DNA of 64,000 nt, taken from assembly GCA_963971225.1 (NCBI GenBank), contig OZ020267.1, forward strand, positions 152,945,920 to 153,009,919, written 5' to 3'. Source of the DNA: Melieria omissa (lineage: Eukaryota; Arthropoda; Insecta; Diptera; Ulidiidae). The position numbers were made by a program, and so were the translations under genes. How positions within the stretch are numbered: position 1 is the stretch's first letter; every line of letters starts with the position of its first letter. The notes beneath the pieces were generated by a model, which worked only from the letters and a program-made list of their open reading frames with translations, was not told the DNA's origin and ran no database searches. Of the stretch, positions 10,145 to 21,802 are shown in pieces.

Positions 10145-13039
10145 GACCAAAAGTCGAAATTTGTTGCTCTGTGTAATCTTGACTTCATATTAAGTTATAA
10201 TTCTATCTGATTAATCAACCAAATTGACAAATTTTTTAATTGAAATTGCAAAATGCCTCTTTTCCTCATGAACTTTAAAAACTCCATCAAGTTTAACTAA
10301 TTCCTAGAGAGATATCGAGTTGATTAGTATATGTTTATATAGCTCTGCCTTATTAACTGAATGATCGGGGCTCATATATATTCGTAAAGACAGCTCAAAC
10401 AAAAACAACAACTTCAATATAATCAATACAAATGCGTTTACATAATTATGAACAGCGACAATGACATTACAAATGCCGAGTAGTACACAATATCAGTAAC
10501 AACAACAACAACTACATGCCACAACACTGCCTATCATAGCCACAATCGCATTAAGATTTACAAACACACACTGACGGAGCGGACAGCATGAAGTGAAGCC
10601 AATGGTGGAAGCAAGCGAAAAAACTGGCTCTGTCAACTCTAAACGAAAATGCAACATTTTCGCAGCCCGCCAGCTTCGACACACCGCTGAGAAACGAAAA
10701 CTTAAAGGCACACAGATATACCAGCCCCAACATACATATGTACATACATATGCGCGTAGATCTCGATTCAATTAGTAATTCAAAAAACGGTGGCCAACGT
10801 GCTTTGCATCCTAATGAAAAACCGTCGCATTAACGCTGGATAATGCGAGCAAAGTGGCCGCAGCGACCACGCACCATGCCAACACCGCCGCCGCCGGTTG
10901 GCGTTCGGTGCGCACGTACGCGTGCAGCACTTCTGCTGTTCCCAACTTCCAACTCGAGCGCATTCACTCACTGTTGACTTTGCGACTGGTACAACGACAG
11001 CAGCAGCAGCAGAAGCAACATCAGCGTCTACTCTTAGCTGGAAAATGCAATTACAACGTTTCTGCGCGGTTTTTGTGTCGATTTGCCATCAAAACACTTT
11101 AACCGCGCACGCAAGCGCTCGACGGCCACATACCGCAACGCTGATTTATAAGAAAAACTACAACTTTGGCCGTAGTAGCAACAACGGCAACTATGACAGC
11201 TATCAGACGAATTAATTTTTCAAAACACAAAACAACACAACGCGTCCATCTGCAGTCAATAAGCCAAGTTGACAAAGAAAACACAAGAAAGCAGCGAAGT
11301 TATAATACAATTTTTTTCGCTTGGCCGCTTCTGTTATGGGAAAATTGTCTGCTTCATTGCACAAATTGCACTCGTTTGCTGTCCCTGCGGCAGCGGCAGC
11401 GTGTTTGAAATTCTTGCAGCAACGATGCGCGCCTCCATATACAGCGGCCGCCATATACATCGGTGCCGTTTCTCGTCGACGTTTGCGCACTTGTTGGCGC
11501 TTCTAACGACACTCGCTGCTATTGCTGCTGCTGAAATGTCATCGATCTGGCCGTCAGTAACGCGCCGCGAATGCCGCATCTTAGTGCGCATGCGCTCAGG
11601 TTGACAATGCAGCACTCCGTTTGTTTGCGATGTATTATTCGTATTCAGATGATTTAAGTACTGCGGCATTAAGTTGGCGGCAATTGTCGTCATTTCTGAC
11701 AATGTCCGGTTGTGGCAGTGGCGCTTTATGGGCGTCTGCGCCAGCGACGTTAGTGTTTCGCGGCTAATGGCACACATTAGGCTCACACGGCGATAACTAT
11801 GTACGAACCGAGTAAACTTCAATCTCGTATTCGTCTTCTGGGGACTACTTGTTTGTGTATATATGTACATATGTGAAGTGCCTTGAAAGCTCTTTCGATC
11901 TGGTGTTGGGCATTGCTGTGCAAGACTCACTCCACCACAGCTCAAACGCGAGCTTGGGCCGAGACACCTGCTAAGACGCTTAATGGCTGCCATACCCGAT
12001 CATCCAATTAAATGTGGCAAATTATGGGCAGACGTTTCAATTATTGGTCATCACCCGCCATCATTGCCAACATTCTTACACACACATGACTAAATTATCC
12101 AGCCGAGCTATGGGAACCAAATGTTCGCAACCCGTTTGCGGTGGGTTTCCGGGATTCCGTGACGCCTTCAGTTTGCGGCCACTTATTGCAGCGAAGTGAT
12201 TGGTTTCTGTAAGCTCGACTAACAAAGAATGTTCAAGTGAGTAAAATATTGAAGGCCGACTCGAAGGCCGAAACAGCGGGAAATGTGGAATGGAAGTGCA
12301 CAAAGCAGAGAAATGGGCAAATTTTGGTTTGGTGTGACTTATGCCAGAACTCATATAGTAGCGAATTTTTTATATTTTCTTTATTTGCAATCGAGATTCC
12401 CAAAAAATTTAACCTTCGCACAGCGGTTGCGATTTAAATCAAATTATTTACAGCGCCATCTAGTGTAGAGTAGAAAAGGGCAATCTGAGATTCCGACGCA
12501 TGTAAATACGCAAAAGAAGCAGACTTCCAATTGCGAAGAACTGAAACAAACACGCACAAGTCCTTAAAGATGAGCATTGTTTACAGAAGAATCTCATTTC
12601 ATTGTTTTCAAAGACCCCAATCCCTCAAAATTCGTACTAATCATTATTTACAATGATAATACCACACAAAAACAGCAACAAACGCAACTCGGCGAAGCCT
12701 CACAAAAACACATCAAACGAGACGGCCATACCGACACGCAATCTCTGCAGCACAGCACCTGAGCGTCCGACAGAGACAACAGGTGCGGCCGCCACCCGTC
12801 GAGTAACTTGACATTTCTCCAATTGATTTGACGCGACTCGCGACGACACTCGCTCCGCCAAACCGAGCGAATCGCACCCATCAACAACACACACACACGC
12901 GCACATCCGACAATCCATTTCATTCAACAAGAAAATCACAGAAGCCACCGCAATTTCGGCTAATTATGGCACTTCCAACGCACTCTTCAGCCGACTTTCA
13001 AGCGCTTTGGCAAACTTGAATATTGGCGGGTCGACTTAC
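10145..13039. other. non-coding stretch, no supported gene
   Basis: Several frames overlap here, the longest at 11334-11993 on the minus strand (about 220 codons). That frame starts without a clear signal and shows no domain. I regard the stretch as intronic or intergenic. A CAG-rich run lies near 10997-11020. Confidence 0.45.
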
Positions 13040-13130
13040 CACATTCCAGTGACGATAAAAAGACAGCAATTAACACAAAACCGATAAAATGCGAACCACC
13101 GCGGTCGCGCAACAACAACACTTCGGCCAT
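13040..13130 (-). CDS. possible first coding exon with signal peptide (partial gene)
   Basis: The reverse strand reads ATG at 13130, then MAEVLLLRDRGG followed by a strongly hydrophobic run (FIGFVLIAVFLSS) and LEC. It meets a good splice donor (GTAAGTCG) at 13039. Thirty codons plus one base are therefore coding, in the form of a signal peptide or signal anchor. A DRE-like TATCGATA lies 86 bp upstream. No convincing next exon is seen between 1 and 13039, so the rest would lie beyond the left edge after an intron of at least 13 kb containing the tRNA and both transposons. The product is unknown. Chance occurrence is possible with so short an exon. Confidence 0.4.
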
Positions 13131-14062
13131 TTTTAATTGAAATTGAAACTGGTTGAAAATCAATGCGAGGCTGAAAGGCCGAAATGACAGCAAGCGATGT
13201 GCAAAGATCTGTGTTTATCGATAATTATTTAGGGAACTGTGATGGCAAGAAGCAAAATGTTGCCGAGAGTAATTTGATTGAAGATTTCGAGATGTCAAAT
13301 GTGAAAACAAATGAAATAATTAAAACATAAGCTTTTTCTGGTTTTCGCAACTAACCCCAAGTGGTTGTATCTCTTCCTCAGATGAGAGCCTTAATGCTTT
13401 TACTAATAAAACCCTTTTTGTGCCCAACTCTGACTATATTCAATTGCTCTAAATCAAACTATTAAAGCATTAATCAACCGCGTTCTACTAAAAGATTTAA
13501 GCTAAACCTACTTATTCTCATTCAGATTCATTTTCCGTCGAATATTTAGTCAGAATGTCATTTTGGATATAAAGATACAATGGTTAATCGTGTCAAGATG
13601 TATTTTCAACTTAAGTTCGAGCTGTTAAGTGCCGTTGCAACCATAGTATAGTTATTAAACGTTCACTACAATAAAACTACGATATGATGACAATTTAGTC
13701 ACAGTGCATCACTCTTGAGGAAAATTTGTCAAGCTCTAATTTTCCAAAATAGTTCTAAATTAACATTTTCTTAGTAGCCTTTTAATTAATGTGATACTAA
13801 GCAGACTCGGTCATTTCATACCGACCCCCTAAACTTTTATCGCATATGACCAACAAGTACGACTGGGACATTGTCTTCCCAAAACTCCACCAATCATATC
13901 ACATTTTGTACTAAAAAAAAAAACAGCTCTTTATTTGTAGTTTCATTTTTACGTTTATCTTCCATTGTACATACGCAGAGCAGCGTACAACTCCTCCACA
14001 CCGATGTTCAACGTCATTTTACATTTTCATGGAAAAAAAACATCCGCCTTATTCATCCGTTT
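13131..14062. other. intergenic, no gene seen
   Basis: This AT-rich DNA lies between the putative minus-strand exon and the 3' end of RpL34. It contains the DRE at 13216 and no supported coding exon. The plus-strand frame covering 13871-14467 is antisense to RpL34. Confidence 0.6.
13216..13223. promoter_or_regulatory. DRE (TATCGATA)
   Basis: This is a perfect palindromic DNA replication-related element, the binding site of DREF in Drosophila housekeeping promoters. It lies 86 bp upstream of the ATG of the putative minus-strand exon at 13040-13130. Confidence 0.45.
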
Positions 14063-14693
14063 TTATTTCTTGGCCTTGCCGGTGGATTTCTGAGCGGTCT
14101 TCTTTGGTGCCGACTTGCCGGCAGACTTTCCGCTGGTCGCTTTGCTCGCGGGCTTCTTCTCAGCCACGGGCTTTGCCGGTTTCGCCAACATCTCGCGTTG
14201 GCTCTTCAGCGCCTTCACAATCTTCTGCTCCTCGATGAGGAAAGCGCGCACAATACGTTCGCGCAAGCAGTTGTGGCACAGAACACCGCCGTATGTGCGC
14301 GCAACAGTCTTCTGACGCTTGGACAGGCGGGAGCGTTCGCAGGGACGTGTAGGGCGAATACCCTTCAGCTTCTCTTTGCACTGGCCGCACTTTGGCACAG
14401 TCTTGTTCTTCTTCACATACTGATAAACAAGACGGCCGCCTGGTGTCCGAACACTAACAACGGATAAAACAATTAGTATACGCAAAGAAAAGGACAACCT
14501 GATTTGCTAAAACATTGCAATGAGTTGGTATTGTTTTGCTGCAACAATAACAAACAGCACACTCCAGCCGCTCAGCAGCGTAGCAAATCATTGGCACAAA
14601 AACATGCAAAACTTTCCACTCAACTTACATGCGCCTCCTGTTGGATTTAGTGTTGTACGAAAGACGTCTTCTCAAAGTCAAACGCTGAACCAT
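14063..14693 (-). CDS. RpL34: 60S ribosomal protein L34 (eL34)
   Basis: The gene has two coding exons: 14629-14693 (MVQRLTLRRRLSYNTKSN...) and 14063-14453 (from VRTPGGRLVYQYVKK). Donor GTAAGT and acceptor TTGTTAG join them inside an isoleucine codon. The predicted protein has 151 residues. The core matches eL34 of the cytosolic large subunit, including the zinc-binding pairs CGQC and CHNC and the AFLIEEQKIV segment. The C-terminal 40 residues are a lysine/alanine/serine tail longer than in vertebrates, a known insect feature. A pyrimidine tract (CCCTTCTTTC on the minus strand, near 14783-14792) could be the TCT-type start site used by ribosomal protein genes. The next gene upstream is divergent. 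Confidence 0.97.
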
Positions 14694-15195
14694 TTTGTCG
14701 GCTTCAATTCGCACCCAAGCCCCAACGAATCCATTGCATAGAGTTCCATTTGTAGATGATTTGTAAACGCCGCAGAAACCAAAGAAAGAAGGGATAAATT
14801 CACATAAGTTTCATGTCAATACACACTGTAAATATTGCTTGTGCAACTTAAAACAGCAAACGGTTTCACATTCAGTGAACTCTCGCGATGTTTAGCGATT
14901 TTTGAAGGCGTTTGTAAAAAAATAAGTACGCATACCTTCAAGAAATAAACTAGAAAGGAAGTCGACGGTATGGCAGTTCAGCGACGTGAAGTGCGCCGCA
15001 GTTGCTATAAAATGTCAAAACAACCACTGACAGTTATCGGTTGGTATTGCAGTGCAATCGATGCAAACAGTTGAGATGTCCACAGCTGACTGGACAGTTA
15101 TCTATCAGCTGACGTAGTAAACAAACCCGAACTGGAATTTCCTGTGCTCCTGAAAACAATTAAAATTAGAATAACAATTTTACAAAATACATAAA
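14694..15195. promoter_or_regulatory. shared 5' region of RpL34 and ZAD zinc-finger gene
   Basis: These 502 bp separate two divergently transcribed genes, so both promoters must lie here or in the 5' UTRs. No TATA box is obvious. Imperfect TATCG-type and CAGCTGA motifs occur at 15030-15115. Confidence 0.5.
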
Positions 15196-16734
15196 ATGGA
15201 CTACAATATCCACAAAATATGCAGAGTTTGTTTGGAGGAAGGAGCACTCACCTCAATTTACAGTACCGAGTTTGCAATGATGCCCTGCACCATGTTGATG
15301 ATGTGTGCCAAAATTCGGGTACATCGCCGCAGGCTTTGAAGCAAAAATTCTGCAGAGTGAACACATAATAAAAAACACATCTTATGTTGTTTACTGCAGG
15401 TTTATAAAAGCGATGGGCTGCCGGCGGTCATTTGTAACAACTGTATTTACCGACTAGGTGTGGCGTACCACTTCAAGCAGGAGTGCGAGAACTCCGACAT
15501 GCGGCTGCGACAATACTTGGGATTGCAGGATCGTGGATTCGGGTAAAAATTTTTTGCGCAGAGTTAAGAAAATAACAATAGCTACGCTTGCTTTCCATCC
15601 AGTCTTTGCGATGCTGAAACAAACACAGACTTCCCCGCTGTACCCTTGCACGAGAAGCCGCCGGCTTTTGTGGAACCAGACTCCGATGAAGAAGCGACTA
15701 GCAGCGGCAGCGCTAAGAAAAGGTACCTCAAAGTTACAAAAGCAAAAGTATACAGATTTCAGTTTTCTACTCTCAAAACTAGCAAACGACGCACGCGCTA
15801 CCAACGCAAACCGCCTGAGGAACATAAGAAACGCGGCCCCAAGCCATTACCAAAAATGCCCCAGACCTGCTACGAGTGCAACAAAACGTTCAAATGTGCC
15901 GCACAGCTGCAGATGCACCTACGCACGCACACCGGGGAAAAGCCGTTCGCCTGCAACTACTGTCCTCGCCGCTTTGCGCAAAAGTACAACCTGCACATAC
16001 ACGAGCGCACACACACCGGTGAGCGACCTTTCCAGTGCGAAATCTGCTCGAAGCAGTTCTCGGCACTGGGGAACTTCCAGGCGCACCAAAAGATCCACGC
16101 CGGCATACGTGACCAGCTGTGTCCCGTCTGTCAGAAGGCTTTCTACAGCGCAGGCGACTTGTCCAAGCACATGGTGACGCACACGCAGCTGAAGCAGCAC
16201 CATTGCGACGTCTGTGGCAAGACGTTTAGTCGCCAACGCGACATGCACGCGCACAAGCGCAAGCTGCACGCGCTGCAGGAACGCAGCGAAGACGATGAGG
16301 ACGAAGCGGTGGACACCACCGACCCGGTGGTTGTGGTCAGTGGCAGCACAATGCACCAGCACTTCAAGTGCCCGGATTGCGACAAGGAGTTCACATCGGC
16401 CGGCAGTCTAAGTGTACACTTTCGCACGCACAGCAACAACCTGCTTAACCTGCCGCTAGGCACACAAATGGCACACCACTACCACCCACCGCCGCCGCCG
16501 CCCCCACCACCGCCGCCACACGACGGACTGCATCCGCACGCCGCACACCATTTACCGCTGAATGCGGCACCTCTGCAGGCCAACCACCCCGGCACCACCG
16601 GCATGGCAATGCCACACCACTCCACCATGGCGCACATGTTAGCAGCGGCAGCGCCGCCCCCGCCACCCACACCGACGGGACAGAGCAGCGCAGCGCTAAC
16701 GATGATGCACGCGCCGAGGTTGCATCCGTATTAG
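15196..16734 (+). CDS. ZAD-domain C2H2 zinc-finger transcription factor
   Basis: The coding exons are 15196-15318, 15400-15542 and 15603-16734, giving 465 residues. Residues 9-70 form a ZAD (zinc-finger associated domain): CRVC near residue 9 and CNNC near residue 53 are its four zinc ligands. This domain dimerises insect nuclear factors. An acidic linker (DSDEEATSS) is followed by five canonical C2H2 fingers (first CYECNKTF, with TGEKPF linkers). A further finger lies after a DDEDEAVDTTD spacer. The tail is rich in proline, histidine and alanine, including a run of about eleven prolines. The donor of intron 1 (GTACAT) is weak but is the only one that keeps the frame. Possible poly(A) signals AATAAA lie near 16831. 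I do not recognise the exact orthologue; ZAD proteins diversify rapidly in flies. A nuclear DNA-binding regulator is the safe call. Confidence 0.9.
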
Positions 16735-17546
16735 TTGCATTCAGCTGCGAATTTGCTGTTCGACTGAAGGCGTCATTCCTTGTATTGTAAACGATACAAA
16801 ACACCGCATTAAAATTGTTTAGAAGTCAAGAATAAAAATAAAAGTCAGTGCTTTTTCATCTAATATCGATACGTGTCTTTATTTTTATGTGTATAAAAAT
16901 GGAAATGGTTTCTTATAAAATCCTCCTCCTCTCTTCTTTGTTGTTGTATGTCTATTATGGTAGTCATTTAAAGGACAACGAAAACCGTTATGCAATTACA
17001 ATGGATTTTTATAAATAAACATTAAAATTTGGCAAGCACAGCTTCTTTTTGTGTCATCTTAAATAACAATACACAGTTTTGTCTTCCCTCATAAAACTTG
17101 GACTTTGCGTATTTCTAATACTAAATGCAAAAGAGGAGACGAGTCAGGATATTAATGTCAAAAGTTGAAAAGATGTCTTTCACAGATAACTGCACCACCC
17201 ACTGCCAGAGTTGCGTGTAGGTGTGTGTGTCATGGAATATTTGATTAGGTATTTCCTATTTTTAAGGCATTATAAACATTGTAAGAAAAGAAAATTTTCT
17301 ATATAATGAACGGTGCACTGCAGGGGCCGGGGTTTGCTCACTGTCGTAAACGACAGTTTGAAGCTTTTGGTATGAAATCGTTGGTATTTGGAAGGCGAGT
17401 ACAGAATATGCTTGAAGCATTAGAAAATTATACGTTGCTTCAGTTCATCTCCTTCTTTCTGCATATATATATAGTCTACGAACACATCCGTAGTATTGCT
17501 TCAATAGTTATATTGTTTCCGCTGCAGCTCGGCTTAGTAGTGCGCC
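16735..17546. other. 3' UTRs of two convergent genes
   Basis: This holds the ZAD gene 3' UTR with AATAAA at 16831-16836, then the 3' flank of GMF on the opposite strand. A TATCGATA (DRE-like) sequence occurs at 16864-16871, just after the poly(A) signal. The frame at 17306-17554 has no support. Confidence 0.6.
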
Positions 17547-17688
17547 TTACTTAAGCTTTTCCCTGAGCCAATCCTCCGTCAGTTCATCCAGTTCACGCAC
17601 TTCGTAGACGCGCGTGAGGTCGACCTCCCGTTGCAGCGCACTTTTCGTGCAGGCGTACATCATCTGCAGCTCAATCTGTAGTCGGACG

Positions 17689-17719
<31 letters not shown>

Positions 17720-18802
17720 AGAGATGGATCTGCACAGTTTGTGTTCGCTACTTGCCTGACTGTCGCGCGGCGTGTAAAAGATGAAGCACATGGGATAGGA
17801 AATTCTTTGGTCGTCGTGCACCATTTTGTATGTGTAGATTACATAGCGCGGCTGGTGCCCTGGCAGTGTTTCTTGCAGCTCGTCGACGGAGATATCGTCC
17901 AGCAGTTCATCCAGCACGACCAGCTGCTTCTCGCGATCAACTTTTACTGCAGATGAACACGGACAATGCGTCCAAAAACAATTTAGCTCAAATCTACAAT
18001 ATCGACCAACTAAACCAAGTCATTTTTGATTGCTCGAAAAACGAAGCCAATTACATTCAGATGAATAATTAACCATAGCTAAAGTCACACGCATTCACAG
18101 CAACAAAGTGGCGGCTACCATAGCGACAGCGACTACTGCTGCCGCGCATGTTATTTTGTTGTGTTTTGTGCCCTTGCTGCCATTGCCCCCATTTATTGCT
18201 CATTTTGTTTTGATTACATTTTCGTTGAATACCTTTTTTCGCTGGCTATATACAATTTTGAGCAATCAATCGCTCATTCGAAAATCATAGAGACGGAGGT
18301 CAAAGAAACCGCTCCTCAACCCCTGCACAACTTGAAGTCGGTCTTTGCTTAGAGAAAGCGCAGTCAATTGGGAACAACGCCAAATTGTTATTTATTCATG
18401 TTTTATGCAAATTTCATACTCACAAATGAGCGCCGAGTTCGCGGTACTTTTACGGAAGCGAAACTTTTTCAGTGCGTCACGCACGTCATCGCTTATGTCG
18501 CAAATTTTGCTATCGCCCTGCAAAGAGAACGTAAGAATGGAAAAAATGAATGAACATTTGAGTGGAAATGAGTAATTACCAATCATGGAGATACGGACAC
18601 TCGTATCTCGCAATTACTGCAAAAATCGCACTCGCGATCCATTATTCTTCAACCTAACTACCCCTTTGCCACCCGTCCGAACCGATCTATATGAGCATTA
18701 GTCATACAATTGTTCAAATTGATTTTTAAACTTGGGTATCTGCTGCTGTACTACACCCCCTGTTACACTTTACACAATCTCAACCACACATCCACCTACC
18801 AT
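17547..18802 (-). CDS. GMF: glia maturation factor (GMF), ADF-homology Arp2/3 debranching factor
   Basis: The exons on the minus strand are a probable ATG-only exon at 18800-18802, then 18424-18517, 17756-17946 and 17547-17675. This gives 138 residues, the usual GMF length. The protein is one ADF-H domain. Segments such as LKKFRFRKS, HQPRYVIYTYKMVHDD, RISYPMCFIFYTPRD and LTEDWLREKLK match GMF strongly. GMF binds the Arp2/3 complex and promotes debranching of actin filaments in the cytoplasm. The first coding exon is the weakest part: ATG followed by donor GTAGGT at 18799 is the only nearby start that gives the right phase. The last intron (17676-17755) uses a GC donor (CAG then GCAAGT) and includes a TTTA microsatellite at 17691-17719. 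The adjacent kleisin-like gene is divergent. Confidence 0.92.
17691..17719. repeat. (TTTA)n microsatellite in GMF intron
   Basis: Seven tandem TTTA units occupy much of the 80-bp last GMF intron. Confidence 0.85.
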
Positions 18803-19268
18803 TTCAATGCTCGCTGCTTTCAACTGCAAATTGTCACTTTATCGTCAACTGCTGATTGTTCACTACTCAAAGACCTGCAGGAGTTCTAGCAGAACATCCA
18901 AACCGACAATTGCAGTTCGCGAAGCAGTTATGGCAGCGCACCGAGCGTCCAGCACCACACAACGCAAATTTTACAGATCAAATAAAATGAATAGTGCAAG
19001 ACAAAACGAAAACAGTGCAAAAACAGCCGAAAGCTAATTTGGCATTTCGCTTGCTTCTTCTCTGCACTCCGAATGGACAGTGCTGCCATCTTCAATAACC
19101 CATGCGCCGCCATGTCTTGCTAGTGCTGGCAGCACTGTACAACTAAAATGCCGTTAACACCTTTAAATCTTGTATTTCCGCGCTAATTTCTTCAATCTAA
19201 AACTTAAAAACTTCTTGACAAACAAAATGAAATAATTCAAGCAAAAAGTTATCAAAAAGCCGCAAATA
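18803..19268. promoter_or_regulatory. bidirectional promoter region, GMF / kleisin-like
   Basis: These 466 bp separate divergent genes. The motif CAGCACTG, which fits Drosophila core-promoter motif 7 (CAKCNCTR), occurs as a reverse copy at 19078-19085. A 15-bp palindrome AGTGCTGGCAGCACT lies at 19122-19136 and carries the motif on both strands. Confidence 0.5.
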
Positions 19269-21802
19269 ATGTTTCCGAATAAAGCCGCCTTGTGCCTGAC
19301 GAGTCCCAGCGAGGCGTTGTTAAAGCGGAGTAACGTGGAGTTTGTGGACGTGGCCACCTACTGGTGAGGACCGAACAGGCGTTTTATTCGCTGCGAAATT
19401 GTTGTGAAGATTCTCTTGATTGCAGCGATAAGCTGCGTTTGGCCATTTCGCGACCGCAAAATGCGCTTAAACCCTGCTCGTCTGTGGCGCGCACAGTGCC
19501 CGAAGCTGACAAGCTTCCCTTTCGCCAAGCCTCGAATCTTTACCACGCTACTCTGCGTGTGTACAAAATGCAAGTGGACAGCTTATTAGGTGAGCCATAG
19601 CGACTACACATTGTGTGCAACTGTTGACAGCCATATGCAATTTTTAGAAAAGTCCAAGGCTTTGCTGGCACGCAGCAATTTTGATTTCGTCGGGCTGACG
19701 GCGAGCAAGCGAAAGTCTGGGTAAGCGCCGGCCACAGCCATGCTTATTTGCTCTCAGTACTCATTTCTATCACTAGTGCTTCCATAACGGGTGTGTCAAG
19801 GAAAAAATGCTGTCTGTTACAAGGAGCCAAGGACATCAACATTTCGCGCTACACTGAACTGTTGGAGGAAAGCGAGAATTTACAGCATTGGAGCGAGTGT
19901 CAAATAACGCTGAACAAAGAGGTACAATGGGCAAAACGTTAAGTTGAAGCATTTTGAGATTTTCTAATATGTTTGTTAAGACCACCAATGATGGTGCAAA
20001 ACCCAAGACGGCAAACTCGAGACTTATTCAGATAAGGGAAATTACCATACGGGAAATCAGTGCGGATATAAGTCAGTCTTCGCTGGACGAGGATAGCGGC
20101 TTTGGTAATGCCACGGCGGAAGAACTAAACGAGTTTGTGCAGCTCTTCGCCGGTACTTCGGTAAATTTTTTTAAATAACTTTTGTTTAGTTTCATATTTA
20201 CACATTCAGAAAACCATGCGAAGCCTTCGGAGAAAGAGACGCAAACAACAAAGAGAAAGGTTGGTAATTCACAAGAAACCGAATACAGACATTTATTTTA
20301 TTTAAAAATGTGTTGTAGGCATCAGTTGACTCATGCGAACCTGGAAAGATTGCAAAAATCGAAGATGGTGAGTAGCTACCAATTATTTGATCAGTCCGAA
20401 AGTGTAGACAATTTTATAATTAAATCAATTACTACCCCCAGATATATTTGTAAATTAGCCGATTTCTATTTACAGATTCCGCAATTGAAATGCCACGCCA
20501 TGGAAATGCTAACATGGAGAGTCCATGGCAAACGGCCAATGACCTTGACATACACGCAGCCTCTTCCAGCGATGAGGATATGTGAGAAATATTTGTCAAG
20601 TATTATATTTGAAATTGATTTTATTTTGTCTACTAGCAATATTGACATTAATACCATAATTATGAACTTGGACAAAGAGACCGCTTCAGACGGCAAAGCA
20701 GCTAGCATCGATTCCAGCGTAGAGGTGCCCCATTTTATCAACTTAAGCATTAAAATTATTTTATCCTCATATTATTTCTTCCAACATTCAGTTTGCAACG
20801 AAACCGGAACTACTGCCCACTTTGGCCCTTATTCCGCTGCATTCGGCAAATGCACAAAAAACGCGTAAGAAACGTCGCAAACTGCTTGTTGACAAGTTGA
20901 CGAAATTGACCGGCGCCGAAATGCGTGCTCAGCTTAGTTGCTCAAAAACTGTGGCCGTGGAAAGCTACAAAGCCAGCACAGATAAATTCCTTCCAGCGCA
21001 TCAACTATTGACCACATTTGGGCGCAAGTTAGTCAAATAACCGACCTTCGATGTATTTCTTATATGCTAACCGGGTTTTCACGTACAGGTCAAACCTCAT
21101 ATTGCACAAAATATTTAAGCGGAAGCGCCGCTTCAGCCGGGAGTCTGCGCGTACCGAATATATTGCATTGCTACGGGACATTCTTAGCCGCAGCGTAGAT
21201 GACCAGCTATCTGATGAAATCTACAGCGGTTGGAACGATGGCGCTGTACAGAGCTGGGCGCGCAAGCACAAAGATCGCCACCCTTCAGGGAAGGATCAGA
21301 AGAGTCGTTTCGAAGAGGATTTTGCTAATAACAATAACACCAGCCAGGTGTGCCAAGATGATTTAGGAGCGGTAAATTAAGGATGTCTAGTCTTTGAGCA
21401 ATTTTATTTATTTGGCTTATCGTTCGTTTTACTAAGCACTCCGAAGCCGAATCAGTTGAGTGGAACGCTTATGGAGTAATGATGAAACTGCTCGATATGT
21501 GGCGCTATCAAGCTGACGGTGCGATGAGTGATGAAATAGCAGTGAAACACCTTTTTCCGGTAACAACGGTTAGTCGCAAGGAGGCAGCCAGCGGCTTCTC
21601 TTCGCTGCTGCGTAAGCAAAATACAAACATGAGCATGAGTGCTATAAGCGACTGTTACTCGAATGCTATAATTTCAGTGCTGTCATCGAGACGTTTCATT
21701 GAATTAATTAAAACGCCTGACTCCATTAAGCTGCAGAAAGTGAGATTGGGCACAGCCTCCGAGAAACTAATACGACAAACGCAAGTGTCCTCATTGACTT
21801 AG
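19269..21802 (+). CDS. kleisin-like protein (SCC1/Rec8 family; possibly C(2)M)
   Basis: Twelve exons give a closed frame of 608 residues: 19269-19363, 19426-19589, 19648-19720, 19777-19921, 19981-20152, 20210-20259, 20319-20367, 20476-20581, 20637-20724, 20792-21027, 21089-21371 and 21437-21802. The N-terminal region DKLRLAISRPQ...QASNLYHATLRVYKMQ resembles the kleisin N-terminal helical domain that binds SMC3. The C-terminal stretch VSRKEAASGFSSLLR resembles the winged helix that binds SMC1. The middle is charged and low in similarity, as is usual. In flies the divergent meiotic kleisin C(2)M of the synaptonemal complex has about this length and is my tentative match. The exon 5 donor could instead be GTAAAT at 20161, but only GTACTT at 20153 keeps exons 6-9 open in a sensible frame. 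AATAAA at 22141 is a likely poly(A) signal. Confidence 0.55.

Noticed and set aside
11334..11993. 219-codon minus-strand frame in the gene-poor region
   Set aside because: No domain, unusual composition, several overlapping frames on the other strand and no splice context; most likely chance.
20161..20260. Alternative donor GTAAAT at 20161 for exon 5 of the kleisin-like gene
   Set aside because: It is a better consensus, but it puts exons 6-8 in a frame with less natural composition (basic run KTMRSLRRKRRK). The donor at 20153 keeps the frame with the SSSDED-type sequence and closes all later phases.
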